A DNA stretch of 64,000 nucleotides from Thecaphora thlaspeos (GCA_900291925.1 UWYS01000011.1:1-64000), one strand, 5' to 3'. Positions 11,740-22,825 are shown, numbered from the stretch's first letter. The notes: generated by a model not told the origin, from the letters alone. Program-made: numbers and translations.

Positions 11740-12314
11740 ATGTCCGATACAGAAGGTGTCTCTGCACCATCCGGTGTTGCGGGGGGCGACGACGACCTCT
11801 CGCTACCCAAGGCGACCGTGCAGAAGCTCATCTCGGACCTACTACCAGACGACATGTCGTGCGCCAAGGACACGCGCGACCTGCTCATCGAATGCTGCGT
11901 CGAGTTCATCCACCTCCTCTCCTCCGAGGCCAACGACGTGTGCGAAAAGGATAGCAAAAAGACCATCGCTCCCGAACACGTCCTCCAGGCCTTGAAGGAT
12001 CTCGGCTTCGAACCGTTCGTCGATGAGGTACAGGGCGTTCTGGGCGAGCACAAGAGGTTGCAAAAGGTTCGTCGGCCAGCTCCCCCCAACGATGAGGCGC
12101 GGCCATTGGTCGGGGTATGCTCGTTTCTGACGATGCCGCTTTTCGTCGCCCTCCCGTCCTTTGTCTTTTCCTTCTTTTCACCCCCCCCGCCGCACAGGAT
12201 CGCGAACGCAAGACGACACGAATGGAACAATCCGGTCTGACAGAGGAAGAGCTGCAACGACAACAAGAACTCCTCTTCGCCGCCAGCAAGGCGCGGTTCG
12301 AAGCTACGAATTGA
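11740..12314 (+). CDS. NCB2: NC2-beta / DR1, TBP-binding transcription repressor subunit
   Basis: Histone-fold subunit of negative cofactor 2, which binds TBP on DNA with NC2-alpha and represses or modulates RNA polymerase II transcription. Exon 1 is 11740-12066 and exon 2 is 12198-12314; the 131-bp intron has a gttcgt donor and cacag acceptor. About 147 residues, close to the yeast protein. The H2B-type histone fold spans residues about 20-105 (LPKATVQKLISDLLPDD, ECCVEFIHLLSSEAND, KTIAPEHVLQALKDLGF). The C-terminal exon adds a basic and glutamine-rich helix (LTEEELQRQQELLFAASKAR) that matches the family's C-terminal region. Confidence 0.93.
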
Positions 12315-12876
12315 GGCCTTGTCCTTGCTCCCTACTCGTCCCTCTCTCTCTCTCGCCGGTCCTTTTGTCTCCTCGACGTGAGACACGCTCGACATTCCTG
12401 CCCTTGTACTAGTACCTCTTCTCGTCCCCTTCCCACCAGCACGCACACGCACACAGACTAGGTTGGATGGCCATCTCGCTTCATCTGGTCGTCATTCTAA
12501 TCGACGTACATCGTTCGTTCGATTGACGACCCCGCGCGCGTTGTTCAAGCTTCAGCACGACTTTGCGTTTTCTCGAGCGACAAGTCGACCCGTGCAACGT
12601 ACCTGAGACTCCCGAGGAGGGCAACGCATGGTGACGCTGGTCATTTGGACGAGGTAGGGAGGACGGTGAAAGACAGATCAACAGCGTCGATGCACGCGCC
12701 AGAGTCCCAACGTCTCTCGGTCGGTCGACGTCGGAAGCAGACTGGCACCACTACTTCGCCCGCATCTCCCCTATCCCAGACGGGCAACCTCTCCTCGGCG
12801 ACCAGCACGAAATCCAACCAAAATACTCGCACCTGACATTGCCATGAGCCATCGTACATACGACAAGTCAAGACAT
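12315..12876. other. Convergent 3' intergenic region (DR1 / PRM1)
   Basis: Non-coding space between two converging genes; presumably holds both 3' UTRs. I see no clear gene. Confidence 0.5.
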
Positions 12877-15800
12877 CTACATCGCTACACCCGTAGACGT
12901 CTCCATGTCCAACACGAGCACGACTTTCCCTCCGTCCGCCCCTCCTTGTCCATCCGACTCGACACCTCCGCGCGAAAGCACCACCGTCCCACCACCAACA
13001 CCTGCCATATCACGGTCCGACCCCGATCTCTGTCTAGCCGGGACGAAAAGAGGGTTGGAGAGGGGATGTGGTAGAGGTCTCGAAATAACGGGTCTCAGAC
13101 CTTTTTTCCTCGTCGGTTGCACAGAAGGCGAGATGTGCAGCACGCGGCGTAGCACCGTGCCTTGCCCTTCGTGGCAAGGTGGCCGATCGACGGCGTGAGG
13201 TTGGGAGATGGTGCTCTTGCGAACGTGTTGTTTCGGCAGGTCCGAGACGGAAGGCGGTCTCGGAAGAGGTCGAGGTGGTTGGCCGAGGAAGTGCGCTGGC
13301 AGAGTGGGCTGCAAGGCCGGTACGGGTACGTTGAGGAAAGCTCCCTCCGTCGTATGCGGCGGAATGCGTTTGCGCGCTTCCACTGCATGCGTCGGCGTAG
13401 CGGTGAACCTCAACTGTCGACGACGCGAAGACGTCGAATCGTCCCTCGTCACCGTCGCGACTCCCTCTCCCTCCGCTGCCTCTTGAGCGACGTCGCCCTC
13501 TGTAGTTCCAGGTCGAACGACACAAGACCCCGCACCGACCGAAGTACGATGTCCGAAAGTATGTTGGCTCGGACTCGGGCTGAACCTCTGTCGAAGCGGA
13601 GAGGAAGAGCTGATAGCGGACGCGACGAGAGATGTCCGACTGTCGTTTTGGTGGTCGGTGCAGACGAGTCGGCTCGTTCGGCGTCGATGCGTCCCTGTCT
13701 GAGCGGTGTGGCCAGTGACGCCCGTAGATTGCGAGTAGACAGAGCGCAGTGTTGTCGTATCGCTCGACGCTGAGGGCGGAGCGCGGTCGTGGTGCGTTGC
13801 GACAGAGGAAGAGCTGAGACTGACGGCTCTTTTGAGGTAGCTGAGCCAGCTGGGTTCGGCATCGGCGTCGGCGTCGTGATCTGGTGTTGAGGGAGATGAC
13901 GTGTTCGAGCTGCGGTGATCGTCCGGCGTGGGGACAGGCTGTTCGCTCACGCCTCTCTCCTCGCATGCGGCCGAGGCTGGGGCGAGTCGAGCTTCTCCTC
14001 TCGATCGACCGCCGACGATGGGGTACGAGATGGCGGTGAAATTCAGCCTCGGACCCGTCGGACCGCACCGTGGCGCCGCATTGGCATAGGCTCTCGTTGG
14101 GGTGCCAGGCTCGTCCGGACCACCGCCGCCGGACACCTTCGACCTGCGCAGCGACAGGGCGCGAAACGGCGTGATGGGCGCCCGAATCCACGGTTTGCGC
14201 GAGAGTCGCCACGTCGCTGCTCGGTCTCGGATCTGGTTCCAGAAGACGATCAGCGTCCCTACCACCAGGACGAGGGCGTAGATTGCGAGGAGGACGTAGA
14301 ACATCGTGCGTTCCTTCTCCAGATGCCTGAGGTAGACGCCGACCAAGCCGCCCACCACCCCACCGTCTTCGCCACCGTCGTCGCCCTGCTGTTGACCCAT
14401 CAACGACGCCTTGATCGGGTCGGAGAGCTGGCGCAGCGTCTCGTTGCCGAGAGACAGGACGTCGTCGTCGACGAGCGTAAAGGTGACGTGGGCGTTGTCG
14501 TGCATCCACGTGAGCGCCGTCTGGATCCCCTCGACCTTGCGCCCGATGAAGCACTGGATGAACGTCTGCAGCGGCGCATTGAGCGGCGTCGATCCAAAGA
14601 CCGAGTTGAGCACATCGGTGATGTCGTCCATGAACTCGTTGAGCGTGCTGTTCATCGTCGTCGTCGTGACGTTGACCCAGGCAAAGAGGTGATCGTTGAG
14701 CGCCGCCTCGGCCTCGGCGATGACGACGTTGCTCTTGTTGGCAAAGTCGGACGAGGCGACGTGCAGCTTGGCGTTGATGGAGGTCGAAATGCCGTCGCTG
14801 ATGCCGTCGAAGGCGTTGGTGAGCTTGCCTTCGTAGACGTGCTGGACGGAGCGGACGGCGAGGATCTGCAGCTCGACCGAGGCGAGACCGACGAGCCCGG
14901 CGAGAAGCGCGGCGACGGCGGCAGGGTGGCTGATCCACGACATCCACCAGCGCAGACGGGCGCGCAAGGCGGGTGACTTGACACCCAGCACCCGACCCAC
15001 CTTGAAGGCGACAAGCGCCAGGAGCGGATGCTTGGAGAGCTCGAGCAGATCAAGGATCCGCTCGTTGGAGATCGTCGGCGCGGTCGTCGGGGTCGACCGG
15101 AAGGCCTCCTTTTCCTCGACGACGGCGCCGCGGCGCCAAGGTGACGTCGCAGGGGCGCTACTGTCGGCGTGCAGATTGGCGCTCTCCCAGGCCTCTCGGG
15201 TGTATTCGACGTGCTTGCGCATGCTCCTCCAGCTCCACCATTCCGTCGCCGCGCAGAGCAGCGCCAGCGCGACCACCAACAGCGCGATAAAGCCTGCGCC
15301 GACGTAGGCTAGCCTCTTGAGGTCGTGCGCCAGGTCGTCGAGGGGAGACACGTCGACCCTCTCGCAAAACGTCACGGTGTTGAGCGGCGGGACGGGGAGG
15401 ACGGTGTGGTCAAAGCGGAACGCGCCGATGGTGGTGTTGATCTCGGTCTTGATCGCCTCGAAGGGTGTGACGATGAGCGTGTCCATCTTCTGCCGGATGT
15501 TGTCGAGCGTCGGGAGGCTCGAGTTGATGCTGAGCAGGCTGTCTTGGATCGTGGTGGGCAGGGTGATGTTGGAGAGGGCGTCGAGCGAGGGTATTGAGAC
15601 GGTGGGGGCGTCGACGTGCTGCCCAAAGGCGCCGATGATGGCGTTGATGCCCGAGATGGTCGAGGAGAGGAGCGTGTTAATGCCCTCGACGCTGGCCTGG
15701 ATGGCAGATCGGATGCCCTCGGCGGCTTCGTGGACGGCGTCGGATATGAGGGCGACGGCGGCGATGAGGACGGCGAGCGAGCCTCGGACCAGCAGCTCGA

Positions 15801-16416
15801 TGAAGCAGACAAAGAGGGAGCGGTACGAGTCGACGAGCCACTTGAGGACCTCCTCGATGGCCGTGATGCTGCCACGGGGCGAGGGGACAGGGACCAATAA
15901 GACGGGCGGGTGAGTCTAGACGTCAGGCTAGGCGGCGAAGAGGCAGCGCAAAGGCGCGGTGGGCACTCACGCCAGCATCATGACCCTGCCCGTGCCTTGC
16001 ACGGTGGCCTGCACGGCCTTGACGGTGGCCTGGTTGGCATTGTGTGCCATGACGGTGGGCAGGCTGGCGAGAGTGCTAGCGGCTCCCTCTGCGCCGCGAC
16101 ACGTTGCGAGAATGTGGTTCTTGAGCGATGCTACCTTGTCGTCGACGTCTGCAGCGCTGATGAGCATGCGCGTTGCGACAAAGATGAGGGAGACGAGAGT
16201 GAGCGAGATGGGCGAGAGGACGAGGCGGGCGCGCAGGCCGAGCCACGGCTTGAGCGTTGCGTCGGTGGCAGGCGGATGCGAGGGAGGGATGGGGGTGGAT
16301 GGAGGCATGGCGGCGCAGAGGTGGCTGCCGTCGTTGCCGCTGGGGCTGTGGTTGGGGGAGCGGTGTAGCATGGTCGCGGTGTCCGAGTGATGCGACGAGG
16401 AGTCGGGCGAGGGCAT
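12877..16416 (-). CDS. PRM1: Plasma membrane fusion protein PRM1 (two exons)
   Basis: Multipass membrane protein needed for plasma-membrane fusion of mating cells. Exon 1 is 16416-15971 and exon 2 is 15868-12877; the 102-bp intron joins phase 2 to read VMMLAITAIEEVLKW. Predicted membrane segments: about residues 65-87, one near 170 (FIELLVRGSLAVLIAAVALI), one at LAYVGAGFIALLVVALALL, one at AVAALLAGLVGLASVELQIL, and one at MFYVLLAIYALVLVVGTLIV. Between them are two large extracellular regions with coiled-coil character and several N-glycosylation sequons. The total of about 1145 residues exceeds yeast PRM1 because of a Ser/Arg/Pro-rich cytoplasmic tail of roughly 500 residues. Upstream lie pheromone-response-element matches (separate entries). 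Confidence 0.92.
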
Positions 16417-16689
16417 GGTGTGGTCTCTCGGCTCGCCTGTGTGGGTGCGACGGTGCGATTGGCGTGGATGCTTTGGTGGGAGGGGGAAGGGGAGGGCCGA
16501 GTTGTAATTTGAGGGTCTGTCGAAAGGTGATGGGGGATGGCAGAGATGATGGCTGGTTGGAAGGGAGGTGAGTGGACGAGGTGGGCCCTTGTACGACGGG
16601 GAACCAACTGTGCATGGCTACCTGGTGGCATGGCGAAGATGACGGGCGGCAGGATGGCCATTGGAAGGGGATAAAGGAGCGTAGAAGCG

Positions 16690-16698
16690 ACAAAGGGA
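16690..16698 (+). promoter_or_regulatory. Pheromone response element (exact ACAAAGGGA)
   Basis: Identical to the Prf1 HMG-box target known from Ustilago maydis, 274 bp upstream of the PRM1 ATG. Followed by three weaker caaaggg-type copies. Role inferred from sequence identity and from PRM1 being a mating gene. Confidence 0.65.
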
Positions 16699-16813
16699 CG
16701 AATGGATGGCCAAAAGGGAGGGCCAAAGGGGGCCAAAGGGGAGGTAGGGCGGGTAGGCGGCGCTACTTGGCAGGCAGCTGTGCTGCGCGCTTTAGAAAAG
16801 GCAAGAGGCGGGT

Positions 16814-16822
16814 TCCCTTTGT
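16814..16822 (-). promoter_or_regulatory. Pheromone response element (exact, reverse orientation)
   Basis: Reads TCCCTTTGT on the + strand, i.e. ACAAAGGGA on the strand that PRM1 is read from. About 400 bp upstream of the PRM1 start. Confidence 0.65.
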
Positions 16823-16910
16823 TCTTGGTTTTATCGGGCTGGATGATGATGGAATTTTCTTCTTTTTCGAGTGTAGTGAAGACGCGTGATTACGCAGCGC
16901 TCAAGGTGGG

Positions 16911-16919
16911 ACAAAGGGG
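16911..16919 (+). promoter_or_regulatory. Pheromone response element-like site (ACAAAGGGG)
   Basis: One mismatch from the Prf1 consensus at the last base, about 500 bp upstream of PRM1. Confidence 0.4.
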
Positions 16920-17501
16920 ATCTCGGACGGCGGCGGCGCGCTGCAGGGTGATCGTGGTTGCGTGCATGGCGTTGAGTGGTGTTACAGCAGGCTGGAAGGT
17001 TGTTGAAGCGATGCCATGCGATGCCATATGTATGATGACTCGAGAGGGGGGGGCATTTTGCGTGGCTGGGCAAGGGCTGAGCGCTGCTTGTGTCTGGCTG
17101 GGCCCCCGGCTGGCTTGCGGGGAAATGGGGAAATTTGAGCGCGGTAAATCGCGGCGAAAAGGGCGTGCGTGGCGGCTGGCGGCTGCGCGTTGGGGGTGCC
17201 TCGTGCACATCTCGGCTTCTAGGTCAGAGAGAGGGAGAGAGCGCGAAAGAGAGGACACACGAAGAAAAGTGGAGCAGACGGCTTTGTCAGTCGCGCAGGC
17301 CAGGCGCGCCTGGCCTCCTCCCCCGCTGCATTGGCCTGTGCCTCTCCTCTCCCCAGACGCAGCCAACATCTTACCCTTCGCCCAACCCTCTCTTCCTCTT
17401 ACCACTCACCTGCACCACAACCATTCCTATTGCTCGTCCTTTGTTCCCCCCCACCCTAATCCCTTCCCCCTTCCCTCTTCCCCCTTCCACCACATCCACA
17501 C

Positions 17502-19509
17502 ATGGTCTCCTCTCCCGCCGCAGACTCGATCTGCGTCTTTTGCGGCTCATCGCCCGGCAGCAACCCGCAGTACATGGCTGCAGCTGCCAGCGTCGGAAAG
17601 GCCATCGCAAACAAGCACTGGAGGCTCGTATACGGCGGCGGTTCGCGCGGATGGTACGTAGCCTCCTCCTTATACCCCTCGGCTCATGCTCCTCTACAAA
17701 GCTCACCTCGGCTCGACTCGACTCGACTCCAGCTCACTCCCAGTCTCTACTCTGTCCTCCCCCCCCCCCCCGCGCCGACCAGCATGAGCGGCGTCTCACA
17801 GGCCGTCGTTGAGGCCGGCGGCGACGTCCTCGGCGTCATCCCCTCTGTCATGGTAAACCAACGCCCCAAGGGTCACCCGGGCGTTTCCCAGCCCGCCGTC
17901 TCCGCCGAGGGCCAGGGTCCCCAGCACCTCGACCCTTCGGCCGGCCCGGGCAATATGCAGACCGTCGTCGTCGACTCGATGCACGAGCGCAAGGCACGCA
18001 TGGCCGCAGAGAGCAACCTCGGCTTCGTCGCACTCCCCGGCGGCTATGGCACCTTTGAAGAGGTCATGGAGATGGTCACCTGGAGTCAGCTCGGCATTCA
18101 CAATAAGCCCATGGTTCTCGTCAACATCAACCAATTCTGGTCCCCCATCTGCCACATGGTCGACCTCGCCATCCAGGAAGGCTTCATCAGCGAGCAGGGA
18201 CGCCGTCTCATCCGCTTCCTAGACGTCGACAGCGCAGACGTCGCAAAGTGCGGCCAAAACGTGCTCGACGAGGTCGTCTCCATGCAGCACGCCCTCGTCC
18301 AGCGCGCCGGCGGCTACTGGAACTGGAGCAAGGACAAGACCGCTCCCGACGCCGCCGCTGCCACTGCCACTGCCGCCGCCACCATGTCGGCCGACAAGGG
18401 CAAGGCGATGGACGTCGATGCCGCCGCCGCCGCTGACGAGGTGCTCGCGGTCGAGGTGCCTGATCTGACCTTCCGCTTCCGCCCGGACCTTGCGCCTGCC
18501 CTGGAGAACTGCAACCTCAAGCTGCGCCGCGGAAGCCGCTGCCTCCTGATCGGGGCCAACGGAGCGGGCAAGTCGACGCTCCTTCGCCTGCTGGCGGGCA
18601 AGCGCCTGTGCGACTCTCGCTGCCGCGTGTTTGGCAAGGACGTCTTCCGCGACTCGCCGCGCGGCATCACCTACCTCGGCACAGAGTGGGCCATGAACCC
18701 CGTGGTGCGCGGCGACATTGTCGTCTCGCACTTTCTCAACTCGGTCGGAGGCTACCGGCACAAGGAGCGTAGGGACCGCCTGCTCGATATCCTCGACGTC
18801 GACCTCGACTGGCACATGCACGCCATCAGCGACGGCGAGCGGCGGAGGGTGCAGCTGTGCATGGGTCTGATGGAGCCGTGGGACCTGCTGCTGCTCGACG
18901 AGGTCACCGTCGACCTCGACGTCCAGGTGCGCGCCGACCTGCTCGACTTTCTCACGCAGGAGACGATCGAGAGGAACGCCACCATCATCTGTAGGTGTGC
19001 CGTTCGAGGCGACCTTTCGCCGTATCCCGTCTGGGTCGACGCACTGACACCCTCCTCTTCTCCTTGCTTGCTCCTCTTTTGCACCTCACCTCACCGCCCG
19101 CCAGACGCGACACACATCTTCGACGGTCTTCAATCCTTCCCCACTCACATCTGCCACATGCGCATGGGAACGACGGTGGAGCGCGACCCCATCGTCTGGC
19201 CACCTGCCGACGGCGCCGCTGGCCTGCCTCCCGTCGATGCGATCGACAAGGATCGCGATCTCTCTCCCCTGCTTGCCATTTCGCTCAACTGGTTGCGAAA
19301 GGACAAGACGCTACGTGGCGAGGCCGAGCAGAAGAGGGGCAGGAAGCGCGGTGCTCAGAAGGATATCGATACGGATAGCGAGAGGTTTTTCAGCAAGTAC
19401 GATTAGTGAGTGCCCGTCGTCGTCGAGAGAGGGGGAGACGGACTTACTGATGAGCTATCGTCTTCTTCCGTCTTCTCGATCGAATAGCAACCAAACCGTC
19501 ACGCGATAG
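17502..19509 (+). CDS. LOG-type phosphoribohydrolase fused to CAF16-like ABC ATPase
   Basis: One continuous frame encodes two unrelated enzymes. Exons: 17502-17653, 17783-18990, 19105-19405 and probably 19488-19509 (otherwise a TAG at 19404-19406 ends it); about 553-560 residues. Residues about 8-235 are a LOG/'lysine decarboxylase-like' domain: CVFCGSSPGSNP, LVYGGGSRG, SMHERKARM and PGGYGTFEE. This family cleaves nucleoside 5'-monophosphates, including cytokinin riboside forms. After an Ala/Thr linker comes a CAF16-type ATPase, the CCR4-NOT-associated ABC protein: Walker A GANGAGKST, signature SDGERRRVQ, Walker B LLLLDEVTVDLD, then IIYATHIFDGL created by splicing. An in-frame ATG at 18384 in the context gccgccaccATG could start a free CAF16. 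No stop separates the halves. Fusion versus two overlapping transcripts needs RNA. Confidence 0.85.
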
Positions 19510-19967
19510 GAGACGCACATTACGATAACATAGACAGAACAATCTCTCAACGAGATATCCCGCCCGTTCCGTTCCGTTCCGTTCCATTCCATTCTGCTCC
19601 CTTTTTCTTCTTCAATTCTCATTCGGAAGCGTCAAGGACAGTGCACCACTTCTGGAGCAGTTTGTTTGATCGATCCTGTAGGCATGGCAACGAAACACCC
19701 AACCCCTGGTCAACCAGAAGAAGCTGAGGGAACGTGAGAGTGTGCGAAGGTGGTCTGTGTTCTGCATGGAATGGAGCAGAGCTGTGGGGATAGTGGGAAT
19801 AGTGTACAGTTTAACGATCGTGTGGCGTTATGAGGAAAGGGAGGTGGGGAGGAGGGTGCGAGGGTAGGGGTGGGGTGTGGCGTTGTGGCTTGAGAGGCGG
19901 GGGGTGGTGAGGTGATTGTGACCTCGATCGGTCGGTCGATCGGTCTGTTGGAAGCTTGACAAGGTCG

Positions 19968-20006
<39 letters not shown>

Positions 20007-20202
20007 ATGACAAGAGATGGAGGCTGGTTTGGGAGCCGGGTAGTCTCGTTTCGAAGAGGGGGACGTTGGATGCTGTCTTTGACGATGCCGTGGAGCGACA
20101 CGCCTTCGATCTTGAATCTGATTGCCAGATCTGGAATCGGATCCATTCGATACCGAGCGGTCCACCATCCGAGCACCCCTTCGTGATGCCACCACCGCCG
20201 TG
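19510..20202. other. Convergent 3' intergenic region with GA repeat
   Basis: Between the converging LOG-CAF16 and mL43 genes. It contains TTCCG/TTCCA short repeats at about 19565-19595 and a GA dinucleotide tract at about 19970-20001. No supported gene. Confidence 0.5.
19970..20001. repeat. GA dinucleotide microsatellite
   Basis: About 15 GA units on the + strand, non-coding. Confidence 0.85.
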
Positions 20203-20643
20203 CTATCTCCTCTCGGCATGCATACTACTCCAGATACCTCTAGCGCTCTCGCTCTTACTCTCAACTGGCAACCTCTTGAGACTCTTCATCTTTGCACCGG
20301 AGTTGTCCTTCAATTTCCTCAGTGTAGCCGCTACGCCGTTGGACTGTAGGTTTTTTACGCAGATTTCCTTTGAACAACCGTTTGCGTAGAAACCTCGAAG
20401 GACGGGGTGGAGGGAGGGTCGTTGACGCACCACCACTTCGACGGACGGGTTGGAAGAGGCCCAGCTCGGCACGGAGGTGAGCAGGAAATGACGCGTGCCA
20501 GAGGAGGAGGGGTTGGTTTCGCAGTATTCGATCACTAGCTTGCGAAGAGGTAGGTGAAAGGATCCAGGTGAGCCGGCGGGACCGGGTGATGGTGTCGTGG
20601 AGAGTGATCCGCGTAGGAGGCGGGTGGCGGCGCGCGTTGACAT
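20203..20643 (-). CDS. MRPL51: Mitochondrial large-subunit ribosomal protein mL43
   Basis: Component of the mitochondrial large ribosomal subunit with the L51/S25/CI-B8 thioredoxin-like fold. Intronless, 146 residues, close to the yeast MRPL51 length. Core motifs: KLVIEYCETNPSSSGTRHFL, NPSVEVVVRQRPSLHPVLRG, YANGCSKEICVKNL and the Arg/Lys-rich tail. The N-terminus (STRAATRLLRGSLSTTPS) is Arg/Ser-rich and suits a mitochondrial targeting peptide. It starts at an ATG 715 bp from the divergent PEX13 start. Confidence 0.88.
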   Translation of the reverse strand: MSTRAATRLLRGSLSTTPSPGPAGSPGSFHLPLRKLVIEYCETNPSSSGTRHFLLTSVPSWASSNPSVEVVVRQRPSLHPVLRGFYANGCSKEICVKNLQSNGVAATLRKLKDNSGAKMKSLKRLPVESKSESARGIWSSMHAERR

Positions 20644-21119
20644 CCTGACCGGTGGCAGAGAGCTGGTGGTGTGTGGACGGGTGAAAGTGTGTGGACGGTT
20701 GGAAGGTGTGTGTCTGTGTGTGTGCGTGTATTGTGAGTGCGAGTGCGAGGTGGTGCCAGTACAGTGAGAGCGTCTACTGGCGATGGTGATGTTGGTGATG
20801 GCGTACGAAGGCGGACAGGCCGGGCTGCTGCGTGCTGCCTTTTCGAGGTTTTCTTCGCAGCCCGACGGCGGTGCGCCTCTATCGCGCGAGTCAGGCAGCG
20901 AGGCCGTGCCGGCCGCTCCGCGCTCGCCGGGCCAGAGCTTGGAAATGAGCCGGTGCGCTATGCGCGGGCGCCTGCCCCGGCGGGGCTGAGATTGCTGAGA
21001 GGCGTGAAACTCGGACTACGCTGGGCAGGCCCGCCGCCGGGAGCCGCTTCCCCCCTCTCTCCCTGCTTGCCTTGGCTTTTACCCCGCTTTTCCTCTCGTC
21101 CGTCCTCTGTCACCACCAT

Positions 21120-21150
<31 letters not shown>

Positions 21151-21358
21151 ATCATCCATCCACACCATACCACACCGCATCACATCGATCGCCAATTCTC
21201 CACCTCCCCACACCTTCACACCCCCACCTTCACCAACCCACCAGCTCGTAGTCACACTCAGGTGGCAAACAACACCACATTTTCCTCGCCTCGACCAGCA
21301 GCAACCCACCCCATCCCAACATCCACACACACACATCTCATCTCGCGCTCGCGCTCGA
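20644..21358. promoter_or_regulatory. Divergent promoter region, mL43 / PEX13
   Basis: 715 bp. It holds GT-rich repeats near 20705-20730, a CACCGC hexamer repeat at about 21115-21153, and a C/A-rich leader before the PEX13 ATG. No gene seen. Confidence 0.5.
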
Positions 21359-22825
21359 ATGCCATCCCCACCCAAGCCCTGGGAACGTGCAGGCGCAGGC
21401 GCACTTTCCTCGACCACCGACTTTTCCTCGTCCCCCTCGGCCTCGCCGGCTGCTGCTGCGTCATCTACGTCGTCCGCGGCGCCTGCTCTCCCGGATAGGC
21501 CTTCGACGCTCTCCTCTACCGCGACCACAGCTGGTGAGTCTGTCGTCTTTGAGCTCTACGCTGTGCGGTCGGTCGCCTTTGATGCCTTCCGTTAGCTTCT
21601 CTTACTGACGCGCTCCGTTCCGCTTTCTTCTATCCGCCCGAACCCCACCGCAGGCACCACAGGCTACGCCGCATCGCCCTATCGATCAACCGTCGGAGGC
21701 CTCGGCTCGACGTACGGCGGCATGGGGTCTACCTACGGCACATCATACGGCTCGCCCTACTCGCGCCTCGGCGGCGGCATGGGCTACGGCGGTTACGGCG
21801 CCAGCAATTATGGCGGCTACGGGGGCGCCTACGGCGGAGGATACGGCGGATACGGCGGCGGCTACGGCATGGGGATGGGAGGCATGGGTGGGATGGGGAT
21901 GCCCGGGATGGCAGGACAGCCGGCAGACCCTTCGCTCACCCAGCGGATGGAGTCCGGGACGGCGGCCACGTTCGAGCTGATCAGCAGCATCGTCGGGGCG
22001 TTTGGCGGCTTTGCCCAGATGCTCGAGAGCACCTTTATGGCGACGCACAGCAGCTTCTTTGCCATGGTCGGCGTGGCCGACCAGTTTGCCCACTTGCGCA
22101 ACTACCTTGGCCAGGTGCTGAGCATCTTTGCGCTCGCGCGCTTTGTCAAGACGACGGCGCTCCGGCTCGTCGGCAAGGCGCCGGCCGTGGAGCTGGATCC
22201 GCGCGAGTTCCGCGATTTTGCCGCCAACGGCGGCGTGGCCAGCGCCACGGGTGGGGCCAAGGCGCCGCGGCCCAGCAAGCGTCCTCTCGTCGTCTTCTTC
22301 CTGGCCGTCATCGGGCTGCCCTACCTGATGGGGAAGCTGGTGCGCTTCATCACGGCCAAGCAAGAGGCCGAGCGGCTGCGCCTCGAGCAGCAGCAGCAGC
22401 AGCAGGGCCTCGCGCCGGGACAGGCGGGGCTGCTCCCGGGCCAGATGGGCGGCATGGTCATGGGACCCAACGGCCAGCCGATGGCCGCTGCGGCCGAGGG
22501 CGACGCGGTGGACCCGAGCAAGCTCACCTTTGTCCGGGCGCTGTACGCCTACCCGGCGGCGGACCCGCTGGAGCTGAGCTTGCAGCCCAACGACATCGTT
22601 GCGGTGCTCAGCAGGCACGATCCGCAGACGGGTGTCGAGAGCCAATGGTGGCGCGGCCGGACGCGCGACGGACGCATCGGATGGTTCCCGTCGACGTACG
22701 TCGAGTCGCTCGAGACGGCCAAGGAAAAGGCGGCCAAGGCGGTGACTGAGCCCGAGGACAAGGCCGCCAAGGCACACAAGACAGCGGCCTCTTCGGCTGC
22801 TCCCGCTGCCGTCAAGGCGACGTGA
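21359..22825 (+). CDS. PEX13: Peroxisomal membrane docking protein PEX13
   Basis: Part of the peroxisomal import docking complex; its SH3 domain binds PEX14 and PEX5. Exon 1 is 21359-21533 and exon 2 is 21654-22825; the 120-bp intron has a GTGAGT donor and cgcag acceptor, and gives about 448 residues. Layout: N-terminal MPSPPKPWERAG (family hallmark), a Ser/Ala-rich segment, a Tyr/Gly-rich repeat region (GYGGYGASNYGGYGGAYGGG), a conserved membrane-associated region (TFELISSIVGAFGGFAQMLE, FLAVIGLPYLMGKLVRF), a Gln run, then a C-terminal SH3 domain (VRALYAYPAADPLELSLQ, WWRGRTRDGRIGWFPSTYV), and an Ala/Lys-rich tail. Confidence 0.95.

Larger units (their letters stand above)
16417..17501. promoter_or_regulatory. 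Divergent promoter region, PRM1 / LOG-CAF16
   Basis: 1085-bp region with two exact ACAAAGGGA elements, one near-match, and a cluster of related ccaaaggg repeats (16709-16741). The + side close to 17501 is a C/CT-rich leader with an ATG at 17502. Confidence 0.65.

Noticed and set aside
13034..14947. 637-codon minus-strand frame overlapping PRM1
   Set aside because: Different frame of the same strand as PRM1, Arg-rich, no features; PRM1 frame has membrane segments and correct splicing.
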